Shown here one piece after another: positions 31,405 to 42,710 of a stretch of 64,000 nt of DNA. A model generated the notes under the pieces. The model ran no database searches. It saw only the letters and a program-made list of their open reading frames with translations, and had not been told where the DNA came from. The first letter of the stretch is position 1; the number at the start of each line of letters is the position of its first letter. This DNA is from Rhynchopus sp. YZ270_cl-10 (lineage: Eukaryota > Euglenozoa > Diplonemea > Diplonemida > Diplonemidae): NCBI GenBank assembly GCA_964035575.1, contig OZ037911.1, positions 248,001 to 312,000 of the forward strand. Direction: 5' to 3'. Both the position numbers and the translations under genes were made by a program.

Positions 31405-32054
31405 TTTTTTGTAGATTTTTTGCCAAGTTTAATTTTGAAAAGGAGAAACAAAGCAATTCAACAGATGCATTCAATAAATTGATAGCATGTGTATAGGGAT
31501 CAAAGAAAGAAAACTGTAACAGGGGATGACATGCCTTGCGCACATGGCAATCCCAAACAAAAACAACGGAACAGCTCTTTTGGTGGATTTCGCACATTAG
31601 TAATCAAATGTCACAATACACACACACACACCGCCAAAGCTGAATTTGTCCTTTCGAGTATATAATAATAAAGAGGAAGGTTTTATAAGATGAGCATAAG
31701 CCTCGCGCTGCTAAGCCGCCTTTCAAAAAAAAATCAAAAAAAGTTAAAAAAGGGGGGGAAGACAAAACAACAAGGGCACGAATAACCACACACAAAAAAA
31801 AAACTTTTAAAAAAACGCAAACCTGCACACAATGCATTTTTTCCCCCTTCTGTCTCTCAGCATCTGATCAGAAGGTTAGTATGCATTCTGTGAAACTAGG
31901 AAATGAAAAAATAAACAGGTGGAAAAAAAAAGGTGAAAAAGTGAAAAAGTGAAACGTGGAAAAGAAAAGGGGGGGAATAGGGGGAGAAGTGGGGGGGGGA
32001 GGAATGCGTGGTGGTTTTTTTTAAACTTCCTCCGCTCAAGAGCTCAGGGGGAAA

Positions 32055-32100
32055 TTTGTTTGGATTAGTGTAGCTGCCATTTTTGACAGTCTCTTCACTG
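32055..32100 (-). repeat. Box B/C relative with CTGTC/GGCAG inner stem
   Basis: On the minus strand CAGTGAAG ... CTGTC-AAAAAT-GGCAG ... CTACACTAATCC. Confidence 0.5.
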
Positions 32101-32268
32101 TGTTTTTTTTCTTTTTTTTTTGTAATTTTTTTTACTATTCCTTTTTAGGGGAACGGAGCAAATGCACGGTCCTGGAAGCTCCAAGAAAAATGGAGTCGGC
32201 GGGCTTAAGAGGAAGTTGCCTTCCTAAACGTACACACAACCGTTTTTTTTTTTTTTTTTTGTTTTTTT

Positions 32269-32315
32269 GAAAACTTGGTTGTATTAGTGTAGCCACCCAA
32301 GAGTGTGCTCCACTA
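32269..32315 (-). repeat. Box B hairpin repeat
   Basis: One base differs from 18584-18631 in the inner loop. Confidence 0.65.
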
Positions 32316-32343
32316 TTTTTTTTTTTTTTTTCCCTGCTTTTTT

Positions 32344-32408
32344 TCCACTGTAACCTACTGAAATAGGTTTGACTACCAGGTATTCATTTTTTTGGAAGCC
32401 GCGCCAAC
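32344..32408 (-). repeat. Box E hairpin repeat, variant stem
   Basis: CACTGTAA-CCTA-CTGAAA-TAGG replaces the CCTACCATGGTAGG hairpin; the GCCGCGCCA end is kept. Confidence 0.5.
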
Positions 32409-32837
32409 ATAAGAGAACTGACTCTTTGCGTTGTGTTTTTGCTGTTGTACTTACCTAACGGGTTTCACCCCGACTGAGCTGGGGAGGCAGTTTCCTTTTT
32501 CTTCAGATATTTTTTTTTTTTCTTTTGATGATAATTTGTTTAGTGGATAGCTTGTCATTCAGACATCCCACTATTTTCATCCATTATTCCAGCAGATTTG
32601 ATCAAGAGAACTTTACCAACAAAAGAGAGGGGGAAGGAACGTACAGCAGTATGTTCCCTCACTCGCTTTTTTCCCCCCTTTTGTGTTTTGTAAAGAAAAT
32701 AGTAGAATATTTTTGTTTGATAAAAGACAGCTATCTAGACTACGATCTAGATAGCTGCCATTTAATTAGTAAAATACCTCCATGACCTGATCCCCCCCCC
32801 CTGCTGCTCTGATCGTTGATCTGTTTTTGATTTATTT

Positions 32838-32904
32838 GATAAAATTGTTAGAGTAGTGTAGTTTGCCTCGGTTGTGTTGCCACAGTTGTGCAAATCTCCA
32901 CTGT
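32838..32904 (-). repeat. Box C hairpin repeat
   Basis: Same outer stem and tail as the other box C copies. Confidence 0.55.
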
Positions 32905-33267
32905 CTCTTTTTTCGTTGTTTGATTACGTGGGAGAAGAAAAGAAATTTCTTTTTTAGGAAAACAACACAAAAAATTCTGTTGCCCCCCCAAAAATAGTAG
33001 GATCGGGTAGGTAAAGTTTTTTTCGTTGATTGCACAATCCTCCTGTTTGAGGGATGATTTCGCGACCGTACCCCGGTAATACTATTTTCTTCCTTCTAAA
33101 GCAAGCTTCGTAGGAATATAAAAAAAAATCTCCAACACCCCACAGTCTTCTTTAGTATATCGTTCGGGAAGGAAGGGGGGGGAAATGAAAGTATTTCAAC
33201 AATATGCATTCAATTGATAGCATAGGTAGAGGGATCAAACAATGTTCCCAACTTTGAAGAAATTGTT

Positions 33268-33341
33268 TCATTATACTATCTATTCTACTGAATAGAAGGT
33301 ATAATTAGATTCGTATACTTTCAGTTCACAGAATTGAAAGC
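33268..33341. repeat. Box H hairpins, two different stems side by side
   Basis: TCTATTC-TACT-GAATAGA (33268-33302) is followed by CTTTCAGTTC-ACA-GAATTGAAAG (33313-33341). The first stem recurs at 40172, 57699 and around 38709; the second at about 30388. Confidence 0.55.
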
Positions 33342-34185
33342 ATTTTTGGGTCAAAAAAGAAAAAAAGAAAGAAAAGCATTTCTAGAGTACATACGACATC
33401 TCTCGACTCTTAAATCCGCAAACCCGCAAAAAAATACGGAATAAGAAAAAAAGGTAACAGAACAGTTAAAACAAAAAGACGCTTCTAAACCCAAAAGGGC
33501 ACGTCTTTTTGGGAGCGGAGGGTTTAAACAAAAACACAAAAATAGAGAAAAATTCTGAAAATTTGAAAAAGAGATGAAAATATGCCGTGCACAACGTCTA
33601 AAAAGAGAGAGAAAAAAAACTGTTGTTGATGCAGGCACCTCCGGCTGACCCACATACGATGCCAGCCATCCGGGATGAAAGCACAAAAAAAAAAAAAAAA
33701 AAAAAAAAATGTTCTGGCTTCGACCAATCTTGAGATAAGGGTTATCTGTCAACAAAAAGAAGATGAACCAAAGCCTCTCGTTGCTTTCGACCATCTTGAA
33801 ATAAAACAAAAAAAGAGAAATATTTTTCGAGATGAACCTAAACCTCCGTCGTCTTGAACATTATTTTTCATGAAAATCCCATACCTATAGTGATGAGATT
33901 GTGATGTGTATTATGATAGACAATTATCACAACACAGCCACCACTACCCCATACCCCCCCCCGATCTCGCTAAACCCAAAAGCGTAAACTGACAAAAAAA
34001 AAAGAGAGAAAAAAAAGAGAGAGAGAAAAAAAAAATTGGCAAGATAGTCACAGTGCTTAGTTTATCTTACAAAAACCCCAAAAGAAAAAGAACCGAAAAA
34101 AGAAGAAAAAAAAAAACACCCCCTTTGCAACAAAAGAGCTATATTGTCTCCTCGGTTGTTAGAGATGTTTGAATTTTTTTTTTTT

Positions 34186-34232
34186 GAAAACTTGGTTGTA
34201 TTAGTGTAGCCACCCTAGAGTGTGCTCCACTA
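34186..34232 (-). repeat. Box B hairpin repeat
   Basis: Same as 18584-18631. Confidence 0.7.
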
Positions 34233-34341
34233 ACACTACTTTTTTTTTTTGATTTGAGATTTTTTGTAAGATAAAAATCTCACCTTAAAAGTGGGGGTCA
34301 GGTCAAAAGGGGAGAGAGTGAGGGTGATTTTTTTTTTTTTT

Positions 34342-34394
34342 GAAAACTTGATTTTTATATTAGCGGAGAGCACACCCGAGGATGAGCTCCACTA
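34342..34394 (-). repeat. Box B variant with restored outer pair
   Basis: Minus strand TAGTGGAG pairs with CTCCGCTA, so the usual G/A mismatch is a G-C pair here. Inner hairpin CATCC-TC-GGGTG. Confidence 0.6.
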
Positions 34395-34764
34395 TACTTC
34401 GCTTTTTGGTACAATGTTGGTTAAAAAAAACTTTTTAAAAAAAGGGGGGAAATTCGCATACTTTCTATTCAAAAAAAAAATGAAAGTATAGAAAAAAGGG
34501 GGGAGATGAGGATGGGGATAGGAGAAGGGTATGATTGTTAACAAAATCAGTTACTTTGGTAAGGGATAAAGAAGGTGGGGGGCTTTTGTAGATGTTTTAT
34601 TCTTTTGTTTTTGCCATTTTGTGTTAAAAGAAGGTGGGGACGTGGGGCGTGGGGGGGGTTTTTGGTCACTTTAAAAAAAGTCGAACTACGTTCTTGCTTT
34701 TCTTACACTGTTGGTAAAAATGAAAAAGCTGAACACAAAAAAAAAAAATTTTTTTTTGGGGGGA

Positions 34765-34815
34765 TTGAAAATGTTTTTTGTATGTTTTGAAAGTGCTTTG
34801 TGCTCTGTTTTTGTA
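34765..34815 (+). repeat. Dispersed repeat GTATGTTTTGAAAGTGCTTT
   Basis: A closely matching stretch occurs at 55806-55857, and a partial one at about 36210-36270. Confidence 0.5.
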
Positions 34816-34974
34816 TGTTTTTTTGGGGGGAGTTCAGAGTTTTTTTTTAGGGGGGGTGAGGGGGGGTTTCACCCCCTCTCACGATTTTTTTTGAGTTTTT
34901 AGGGGGGGCGAGCAAAAATTTTGGGTGGTTTTTGGGATTTTTGAGTTTTTTGGGGGGGTGTGCAATGCTTGTGA

Positions 34975-35690
34975 ACTGGGTGATTCGAGGAGCAAGCTTG
35001 ATGTCGGGTGCCGATGGAGGACGGAGTTAGAGGATGGGCGTGTTTTCCAAAGACTATAAAATACAAGTGTTTCTAGCATTTGACGGACGGAACTCGTAGA
35101 ACCCAACGGGGAATGAGAAAAAGGATGTGGCGAAATAATAAAAGTAGCGTACCGTGCGCCTGCGGCGCAAGCTAGCATCCCACTCTTCCCATGACATAGT
35201 ACTCGTTGCTGACCCCAAAAAAGTGCATGATATCAAAATTTTCCGCCTGCGGCGGGCAGCCCTTGACCCATTTCACCCTTTTCTTGTTTCGTATATTATC
35301 CTCTATGCTTTCACTGGCCTCTTTACCTTACACCCATTTTGACCAAAACCAAGAACTTGCCCATTTCGTCAAATTGACCCCACCACAGCGCGGACGGATT
35401 CCAAAACCCCCACAAACTAGCTTCTCCAGGGTCGCGAAGCGCGCGAAGCGCGCGCGAAGCGCGCGAAATTTTTTTTTGACCAAAAAACATCTCACCCCCC
35501 CTAAGCTCAAAAAAACCGGTCCCTAAAAAAACCTCTGGGGGAGTTGTTGTCGCAGACGACCCCAAAATACCCCCCCCTGAAACCACAAACGGTATCTCCC
35601 CCCCCTTTGCTCGTCGTTTGCTCAGCAACGAACCTGGGGGGAAAGGGGGGGGTCTAAAAACAATAAAGTTCGGGGAGAGGTAAAACAAAA
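34975..35690. mobile_element. Mosaic of modules shared with hAT-type elements
   Basis: Contains GTACCGTGCGCCTGCGGCGC (about 35152) and the reverse of the GGTCAATTTG...TGGTCAAAAT module (about 35338-35392), both known from the hAT elements here. Ends not resolved. Confidence 0.4.
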
Positions 35691-35710
35691 CTAGGCTAAA
35701 CTAGAATTAG

Positions 35711-35748
35711 CTTGTATTAGTGTAGCCACCCTAGAGTGTGCTCCACTA
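35711..35748 (-). repeat. Box B hairpin repeat
   Basis: Same stem-loop as 18584-18631, with a shortened tail. Confidence 0.65.
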
Positions 35749-35756
35749 TATTTTTT

Positions 35757-35800
35757 TGTATCAACAGTCACCTGTCCGAGGATAGGTTCTGTGTACACAA
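35757..35800 (-). repeat. Box D hairpin repeat, CCTGTC/GATAGG stem
   Basis: TGTATCAACAGTCA, then CCTGTC-CGAG-GATAGG (one mismatch). Confidence 0.55.
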
Positions 35801-37177
35801 ACATTTTTTTTTTTTGAAAAAGCGTGGTGATTCCCCAAGCCTCCTCATTTTTGGGTGGTTGGGGTGCATCAACCTTGGTCCGAGCTGTCATCGCAGCCCT
35901 TGCGGGGTTTTCCAGGGTAAAAAAAAAATTTTTTTTTTTCTTTCAAAATCTCAAATCTCGTTCCCCCGTTGAGACCGGATAATTGAACACACTACCAGCC
36001 CTGGTGAAGATCTCACGTTGGTTAGTCACCTTTAAAAAAAAAAATGGTTTGCTTTGGTAACTCTTTTTTTGGGGGAAAACAAAAACAAAAACAAAAAAAA
36101 AACAAAAAAAAAATCGTGGCAGCAAAAGGGAAAATAGGGAGGAAAATTATTATTTTTGTTTTGTGGAGGGGTGGGAATTTAAATAGCGTGGCCGTCTAAA
36201 AAAAGGAGGGGTGTTTGAAAAATGTTTTTTTTTTGTTTGTTTGTTTTTTGAAAGCGCTTTTGTGCTCTGTTTATTTTTTTTGAATAGTGGTAGTTGTAGA
36301 CGTAAAGTCAGAGAGGAAGGTTGCGTTACCTTGTATGAGAGTACTGCGTATCCTCTTTCTCAGCCACGTGTACGATGCCCTTGCTATTTGTTCGTTTGTG
36401 TTAAACGGAAGAGAAAAGAGAATCGAAAAGAAAAGCGGGTTTGAAGAAGTTTGTTTCAACTTTGTCGTTTTCGTTTTTTGTTTTTGCTACTCTGTTTGTT
36501 TGAAAAGAAAAGGGGGGGGAAAGGGAATGCAGCCAGTACACCTTTCGAAAAAAAAGGAGAGGTGACATGGATAGAGATAACAGTGTTGAGTTGAAAATAC
36601 AAAGCCCTCTCGTGACAGTGTAACTCAGGTGCATGACCGGGGTGGACCCGAACCATGTTGAAATAAAGAAAATCATCCTTTTTAAAAAAAAAAATATAGA
36701 AATAATTTATAAAGACAATCTGAAGATTTCAGTTGGTCCCCTTTTTTTTCCATTTTTTTTTTTTTTTTTACAGTTCTAAAAAAATGATCTTTGTTTTGTG
36801 GAGCAAGTCTTTGCCTACCTGTGGCAATCTCTCCTCATCTCCCATTGTTGACAACAATATCAAAAAAAAACGAAGGAGATTCTTGTCGCAAAAAAAGAAA
36901 GAAAAAACACACAAAATAACTTAAAATAATGAATGTGCCTCATGAATAATGAAGGATACACGCAGAGGACTAAAAATAAATTGCCTTTTTAAAAAGGCCA
37001 GGATGCTGAACAGACGGCACACCTCATCCAAAAGTGTGGCAGAGTTGTGAGAGACTTTTGGAACACTCTGGTCTGACACTGGGAAAGTTTTTTTTTTGAA
37101 AAATGTTGGAAAAAAGAATACCGCAGTTTACACCAGTACAACCTCGGCATTCCCGAAAGTAATTTTTTTTTTTTTTT

Positions 37178-37211
37178 GAAAACTTAGTGTAGCCACCCGA
37201 GTGCTACACTA
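37178..37211 (-). repeat. Box B variant with perfect outer stem
   Basis: TAGTGTAGC pairs fully with GCTACACTA; inner hairpin CAC-TCG-GGTG. Confidence 0.65.
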
Positions 37212-37814
37212 TAATTTTTTTTGTTGTATTTGGCTATGAAGGGGCTTGCAGGGGTATATGAACAGAGCCCAAAATATAGCCTTTCAAAATAAAGAAAAGT
37301 TTATAAGATGATCCTAAGCCTTCTCTCTTCGTGCTTTTTTTTTATAGTCACCTTTATCACACATTCGGTATCTTAAAATAATAAAAAAAACTGTACATCG
37401 GGGGTAGGGAATAAAGACAATTTGGTCATCTTTCTGCTATGTTTTTTTTCCCCACTTTTTTCATTTTTATCGCATTATTGAGGGGATGGGGTAGGGATGT
37501 GGAAGTTGTCAAAAAAAAAAAAACATAAAAAAATGTTTTTTAAAAAAAGCTAGATTTCTTTGGGGTTTTTTTTTTAATTGGGGGTATCTATTTGGTTCCC
37601 TCATGGGCTCGCCCCAACCACATCAGCTGAGGCTAGGCGGGGAAAGGGGAAAGGGGGAATTTGCGGAAGAGGAAAAAAAAGGGGGTGAACTTTTTAAAAA
37701 TATTATTTTGTTGGAGTGGAAATTCTTCTTCCTCTTGCACATATCCACTGTTTGAAAGGGGGGGGGGAGGCGTTGAGAGATCCGATCGTTTGTTTTCAAA
37801 ATAATAAATAATAT

Positions 37815-37949
37815 GGTGCTCCGGGAGGGGGTCGATATTGACAGGTCGTTGACACAGGGACTCTATACACACACCCCCTAATATTGACAGGTCACCGACA
37901 GGTCGTGACACGTCGTTGACAGGTCGCTGACCGACTTCCGAAAGCACCA
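37815..37949. repeat. Short GGTGCT-ended repeat, copy 2, with tandem GACAGGTCG words
   Basis: Ends GGTGCTCCGGGAGG and CCGAAAGCACC as in 2186-2253. The interior repeats TTGACAGGTCG-like words five or six times. Confidence 0.55.
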
Positions 37950-38708
37950 TAATATCAAATAATTTTGAAAAAAGGGGTGGAAAAGGACATGGAAGAGGAC
38001 TGGGGGAGAGGAAAAAAGGCAACAACTGAATCAATCTTTCAAAAAAAAAAAAAAGACAAAAAAACAAAACAAAACAAAAAAAAAATCCACAAAACTGTAC
38101 AACAGCACTTTTTTTTTTTTTTTGTGGAAAAGTGAGACTTTAAAAAGAAAAGAAAAACTGAACTCCTTCCTGTCCTCCGGCTCTTTTCCATATCGCTATG
38201 TTATGTTACAGGTGGGCGGGGCGGGGCGGGGCAGGGGTTGGACAACACGTTTTTTTCCCCGTGATGTCCCCTAAGTCTAGGTTGGGTGTGGGTGGGTAAA
38301 TAGGGAATACCTCTGTTGTGGTCCTACCTAAAAAAAGGAGAAGTTGAAAGTGCACAAAACGCCTCACCGTTCATCGGCGGACGCAGGCACTGGAAAAAAA
38401 TAAAATAAAAAAAAATAACACTTTGTTGACGCTAGAAAGATCAATACGCCACCCAGGCACATATCTTTCTGCAAAGAAAGGGGGATTTTTTTTTTGAATA
38501 ATTAACTTTTTTTTTTCCTCTCGTGCGAAGGAAACTCCACGCAGCGCCTCGTGGATACCGTTGCCAATTTTTTTGATAAAGCGTATTTGAAAAAGCTTTC
38601 GCTCACGTTTTATATACCCATACCCTTTTTCGAGGAAAAAGGAAAGTATGGTGTTTTTAAGAAGAAGAAGAAGAACTGTTTCATATACCATCTATTCAGT
38701 AGAATAGA

Positions 38709-38815
38709 TACCGTAAACGTATGAACGTAATGGACCGTAATAATAGTCCAACAGCCTGATTTTCTCCCAAATAGTCCGACATTTTTACGGTCCATATATA
38801 GTACGTTTTATGGTA
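38709..38815. mobile_element. Hairpin MITE, TACCGTA type, inside a box H repeat
   Basis: Arms TACCGTAAACGTAT...GACCGTAA and complement. It interrupts a box H hairpin (TCTATTC...GAATAGA on both sides). Confidence 0.7.
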
Positions 38816-39100
38816 TCCATTATCCATTCTACTGAATAGAAGGTATATGACACCATTCTTCGTACAAAGAAAAAAAACTGTGGGTAACTGTGGAAAAATA
38901 AAATAATGGGTGAGGGTATGGGGGGGGGTGGGGTAGGAGGGAGTAGGGGGGGAGTTAAAACTTCGGTCTAGAATTTCTGTTATTTTTTTTTGTTAGATTT
39001 TTTTTTTTTTTTTCCATTTCTTTCTTTTTTCAGTTAAAATGGGGGCGTACTTTGGAACAATGGTAGGGGGTGTGGGGTTGACTTTTTTTTTTTTTTTTGG

Positions 39101-39145
39101 TGTCGACAAAATCACTTTACACCTGTTGGGTAAAGATCCGCACAT
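39101..39145 (-). repeat. Box D hairpin repeat, CTTTAC/GTAAAG stem
   Basis: TGTCGACAAAATCA, then CTTTAC-ACCTGTTGG-GTAAAG. Confidence 0.6.
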
Positions 39146-39445
39146 CTCTTTCCTATTATTTTTGTATCAGTGATCACCCCCCTTTCCCTCGTTGGGGGGG
39201 AAAAAAGGGGGTTTTATTCTTGACAGGTCAAAAAAAAAGGGGGGGTGGGATACATCATTCTGCTCGGAACGCTGATAGCATTCCTGTGAAAAACTACTTT
39301 TTCAACAAAAAAAAAAAATATATATTTTTCCCTTCAACTTACGTTTCCCTCACACGGGTTCGGGGGATCCTCTCCCCCCCTTTTCTTCTGTTGATCGATT
39401 GATTGATATGATACATACGTTCGTTCTCTTGACCTATTTTTTATT

Positions 39446-39540
39446 GTGTCGACAAACACCTGCTATGTGGCAGGATCTGTACTCAAATGTCGCCCGAAAG
39501 GCTATTGTACTTCAAAGATATAGACGTAAATCGTCCTCAA
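39446..39540 (-). repeat. Box D hairpin repeat, CCTGC/GCAGG stem
   Basis: TGTCGACAAACA, then CCTGC-TATGTG-GCAGG, then GTAC...GTAC, then GACG-TAAAT-CGTC. Confidence 0.65.
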
Positions 39541-40171
39541 CTCTGGGAAAGTAGCTTTTATTTGTTGTTTTATGCATTCGAGTGCTGTGGTATACACAAA
39601 AAGTTGCATTATCAAAGTTTGGGGGGATGGGGTTTTTTTGTTTTTTGTTTTGTTTTATTGTTACCAACAAATCGTCAAAGTACCCACCTGGGTTGAATAA
39701 ATAAAGTGTGAAACACAGCAAAATCAAAACAGTACCACCGAGATGGGGAACTTTTGCGATTGTGGACATATTTTTAAAAAATGGGGGGGTTGAAATACAA
39801 AGCCCTTTCGTGACAGTGTACCTAAAAATAAATCAAAATGTGCTCCAATTCTTTGCAGGATGTCACACACACAGGAACCTCAAAAAAAAATACGTTAGCT
39901 TTTTATTTTTGGGGGGGGGGGGGGGGGGGGGTTTCAATGGGTTTTTATGAAGGTTTGTTTTGCTTTATTTTTTGTTTTTTGGAGGGGGGCAGGCGAACCT
40001 CAGCTCTCCCCCCCACTCCCCAACCCAGCAATCAGATGCCTCGAGCCTTGGGCAGGAGGGGGGGAGAGAATGTGGAAAAGAAGAAAAAAAAAATATAGCC
40101 AAAAACAGGGCTCGCATAGGGGGAAAGGAGGAATAAGAGAGGAGAGGGTAAAGTAGCTGCACATGACAAAT

Positions 40172-40212
40172 TGTTTCGTATACTAACTATTCTACTGAAT
40201 AGAAGGTATAAT
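40172..40212. repeat. Box H hairpin repeat
   Basis: CTATTC-TACT-GAATAG within GTATAC...GGTATA. Confidence 0.5.
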
Positions 40213-41128
40213 AGACAAATGAAGCAAACGACTTTGACTTATAGGTGTTTACTCTGTGATTTTTACTGTTGTAAGCCAACGGTGAAAAACCACAAAATAA
40301 AACCACAAAATCATTTACTTTACCTTTGTGCAGTTGAGGGGGGGAAAGGGGGGAAGACGTGCACAGAAGCGAATAGAATGCACTTTAGTGGTCAAATACG
40401 TCAGGATATTAGCCTACCAATCAGGTTAAGAAAAGAAGATGGGGGGTTTCAGGGAAAAGGGGGGATTCCTCTCTCTCTCTCTTTTGAACTTTTTTTTTTT
40501 TTTGAAAAAATAAAATTGCACCCAAAAAGACCGGTCTTGCTTCTTGAGCTATTAAAAAAAAATGCACTGCGTTCAGGAGACTCCACTATATTTAGTTGGA
40601 GCCTATGCCACTCAATAAATTGAAAGCATAGATTTAGGAATCAAAAAACTCATTTTTTTTTTTTTTTTTTTTTTTTATATTTTTGTGTTGACATCTGTAA
40701 CGCTTTTTTTGTTGCACTGCCACTTTTTTTTTTTGTTTTTGTTGTTCGTGTGGAAACGATTGTAATAAAATGTTTCGCAAAAAATAAACTTTTTTTTAGT
40801 ACTCCTTGATCCTCCCTGTCCCAAAATCGTCGGGCAATAATAATAAAAATCAATGTTAAGGAGAGGAGGTTGGTGCCAACTCAATGGCAGCAAGAGAAAG
40901 GACAGGGTGGGTGAAGGAGGAGGGGGGGAAATGGTAGCCTTTCCGTTCCGTTATTATCTCTGTATGCATTTTCACCAAAAATCCATTATTATTTTTTGAA
41001 ATGGCGTCTTATCCTTCGTTAGGAATCCTTCAATATTGGGGGGGTCAGACCCCCCTAAAAAAGGCACTGATTTGAAAAAATTTTGAGACTGATTGGAGTG
41101 ATCCCTGATGGGTAAACAAAACGTTCTT

Positions 41129-41165
41129 TATTAGTGTTCGACACACCCGAGGATGAACTCCACTT
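41129..41165 (-). repeat. Box B relative
   Basis: Minus strand AGTGGAGTTCATCCTCGGGT followed by GTGTCGAACACTAATA. Confidence 0.45.
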
Positions 41166-41494
41166 TTTGTTTAGTAACCACCATTTAGACAGTCTTCACC
41201 ATCCGAATTTTTTTTTTTTCCTTTTTGTCACATAACTGTCGACAGCTCTCCATTTGTCGGTAATACGATTATTCAGCTGCATATCATTGAAGGGCTAACA
41301 CCCTTTTTACTAAAAAGGAAAATACAGGTACCTCACCGCGGAGGCATTTAAAACTCTGAAATAATATAAATGAGTTGGTGGCATCATAACAGAAAAGCAG
41401 GGGTGTGAAAAGACCCACCCAGTTAAGAGAAAGATTCGATGAATGGGGGAGGGGGGGAGGGGAGGGGAGGGGGAGGGGGAAAGAAGAAAAATTT

Positions 41495-41540
41495 TTATAA
41501 GATGAACCGAAGCCTCGCGTGCTTAGTCTGACTAGATTAC
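41495..41540 (+). repeat. Box A hairpin repeat
   Basis: TATAAGATGAACC, GAAGC-CTCGCGT-GCTTAG. A second partial copy follows at about 41600-41632. Confidence 0.6.
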
Positions 41541-41798
41541 TTAATGTTTTTTTTTTTTTTTGAACATTGGTTATTCAATCTTTTTTTGTTGTATTTTTAT
41601 AAACCAAGCCTCGCGTGCTTAGTCACACCTTGAGTCACAACCGTTTATCGCACAGCATCAGCTGACTGTGTGTGGAATTGCACAAAGTGGAAAAAAAAAA
41701 GGGTGAATGAGGTTCCCTCAGCTTTGAAAAAGAAGAAAAAAATAGGGGCGGCCATCGAAGATGGAGTGAGTGATACCACTCACAAAAAAAAAGAGGGT

Positions 41799-41910
41799 TA
41801 TCGTAACCATAATAATAGTGTACCGTAAGAATGTTACATACACTCCAAAAAAAAACTGAAAAAAAAATGTTCCGCATTTTTTACGGTCCACTATTGTTAC
41901 GGTTATGATA
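41799..41910. mobile_element. Hairpin MITE, TATCGTAACC type
   Basis: Inverted arms of about 30 bp, inner word ACCGTAA/TTACGGT as in 28244-28348. TA at both ends. Confidence 0.7.
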
Positions 41911-42644
41911 TATCAGTAATCGACGAAAATGTGTTGAACACAGCGAAAACTAAAAACACTTGAGGGGGAGGGGTTGAAACTTCATGATAAATCTGCATAC
42001 CCGCAAAAGAACTGAAAGCATGCAGCGCAAAAAGAAGGAGGGGGGGAGGAGGAGGAGGGGGATGAAAGAAAAAAAAATGGGGGGTTCAAAAGGGTGGCTG
42101 CAAACTGAAGAAACACACCCGCTGTGCGGTATCAGAAAAGAAACAAAAAAAAAGCTGGAACGCTGGCGGGAAAAGAAATTGGAGAAAAAAAAATCCAAAA
42201 TTCCTGTGATGATAACACTCATTTCCAAAAATTGCAAACCCTTTTTTTTGAATAGCTTTTATTGCAATGACAAATCACTTTACACCTACTGGCATAAAAG
42301 ATCTCTTTTATTTGCACCAAAAGAGGGGAGGGGGGGACAGAAACAAAATACTGTATCAACTGATTGAAATACGTACCCGAGGATGTGCCCCACTTTTCCT
42401 GTATATGAAGGTGAGAGATCCTGTCACCACAGAGAGCCTGGAGGGTAATATATTCTTCGTGTAGTTGAGGGGCTGTTCTTTGCTTTGTTTTAATGCGGGG
42501 CTGTGGCCTCAAAAAAAAAAAATTTCATCTTTGCAGTTAATGTGGTAAACGAAGAAGAGCTCTCATGCGAGAAACCTTCAAGCCACATTGTTTATTGTTA
42601 TTCGCTTTGCCTACAATTCCATAGAGCAAAGCTTTTTTTTTTTT

Positions 42645-42710
42645 CACTGTAACCTACCATGGTAGGCGTGACGCTGACTACACGGTAATTATTGGTAGCC
42701 GCGCCACTGG
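42645..42710 (-). repeat. Box E hairpin repeat, intact copy
   Basis: The uninterrupted counterpart of 22421-22490; on the minus strand it ends in an A-run. Confidence 0.65.

Noticed and set aside
42645-42710. tRNA or tRNA-derived head in box E
   Set aside because: It has a hairpin and a CGCGGC word, but I could not fit a cloverleaf or clear A and B boxes.
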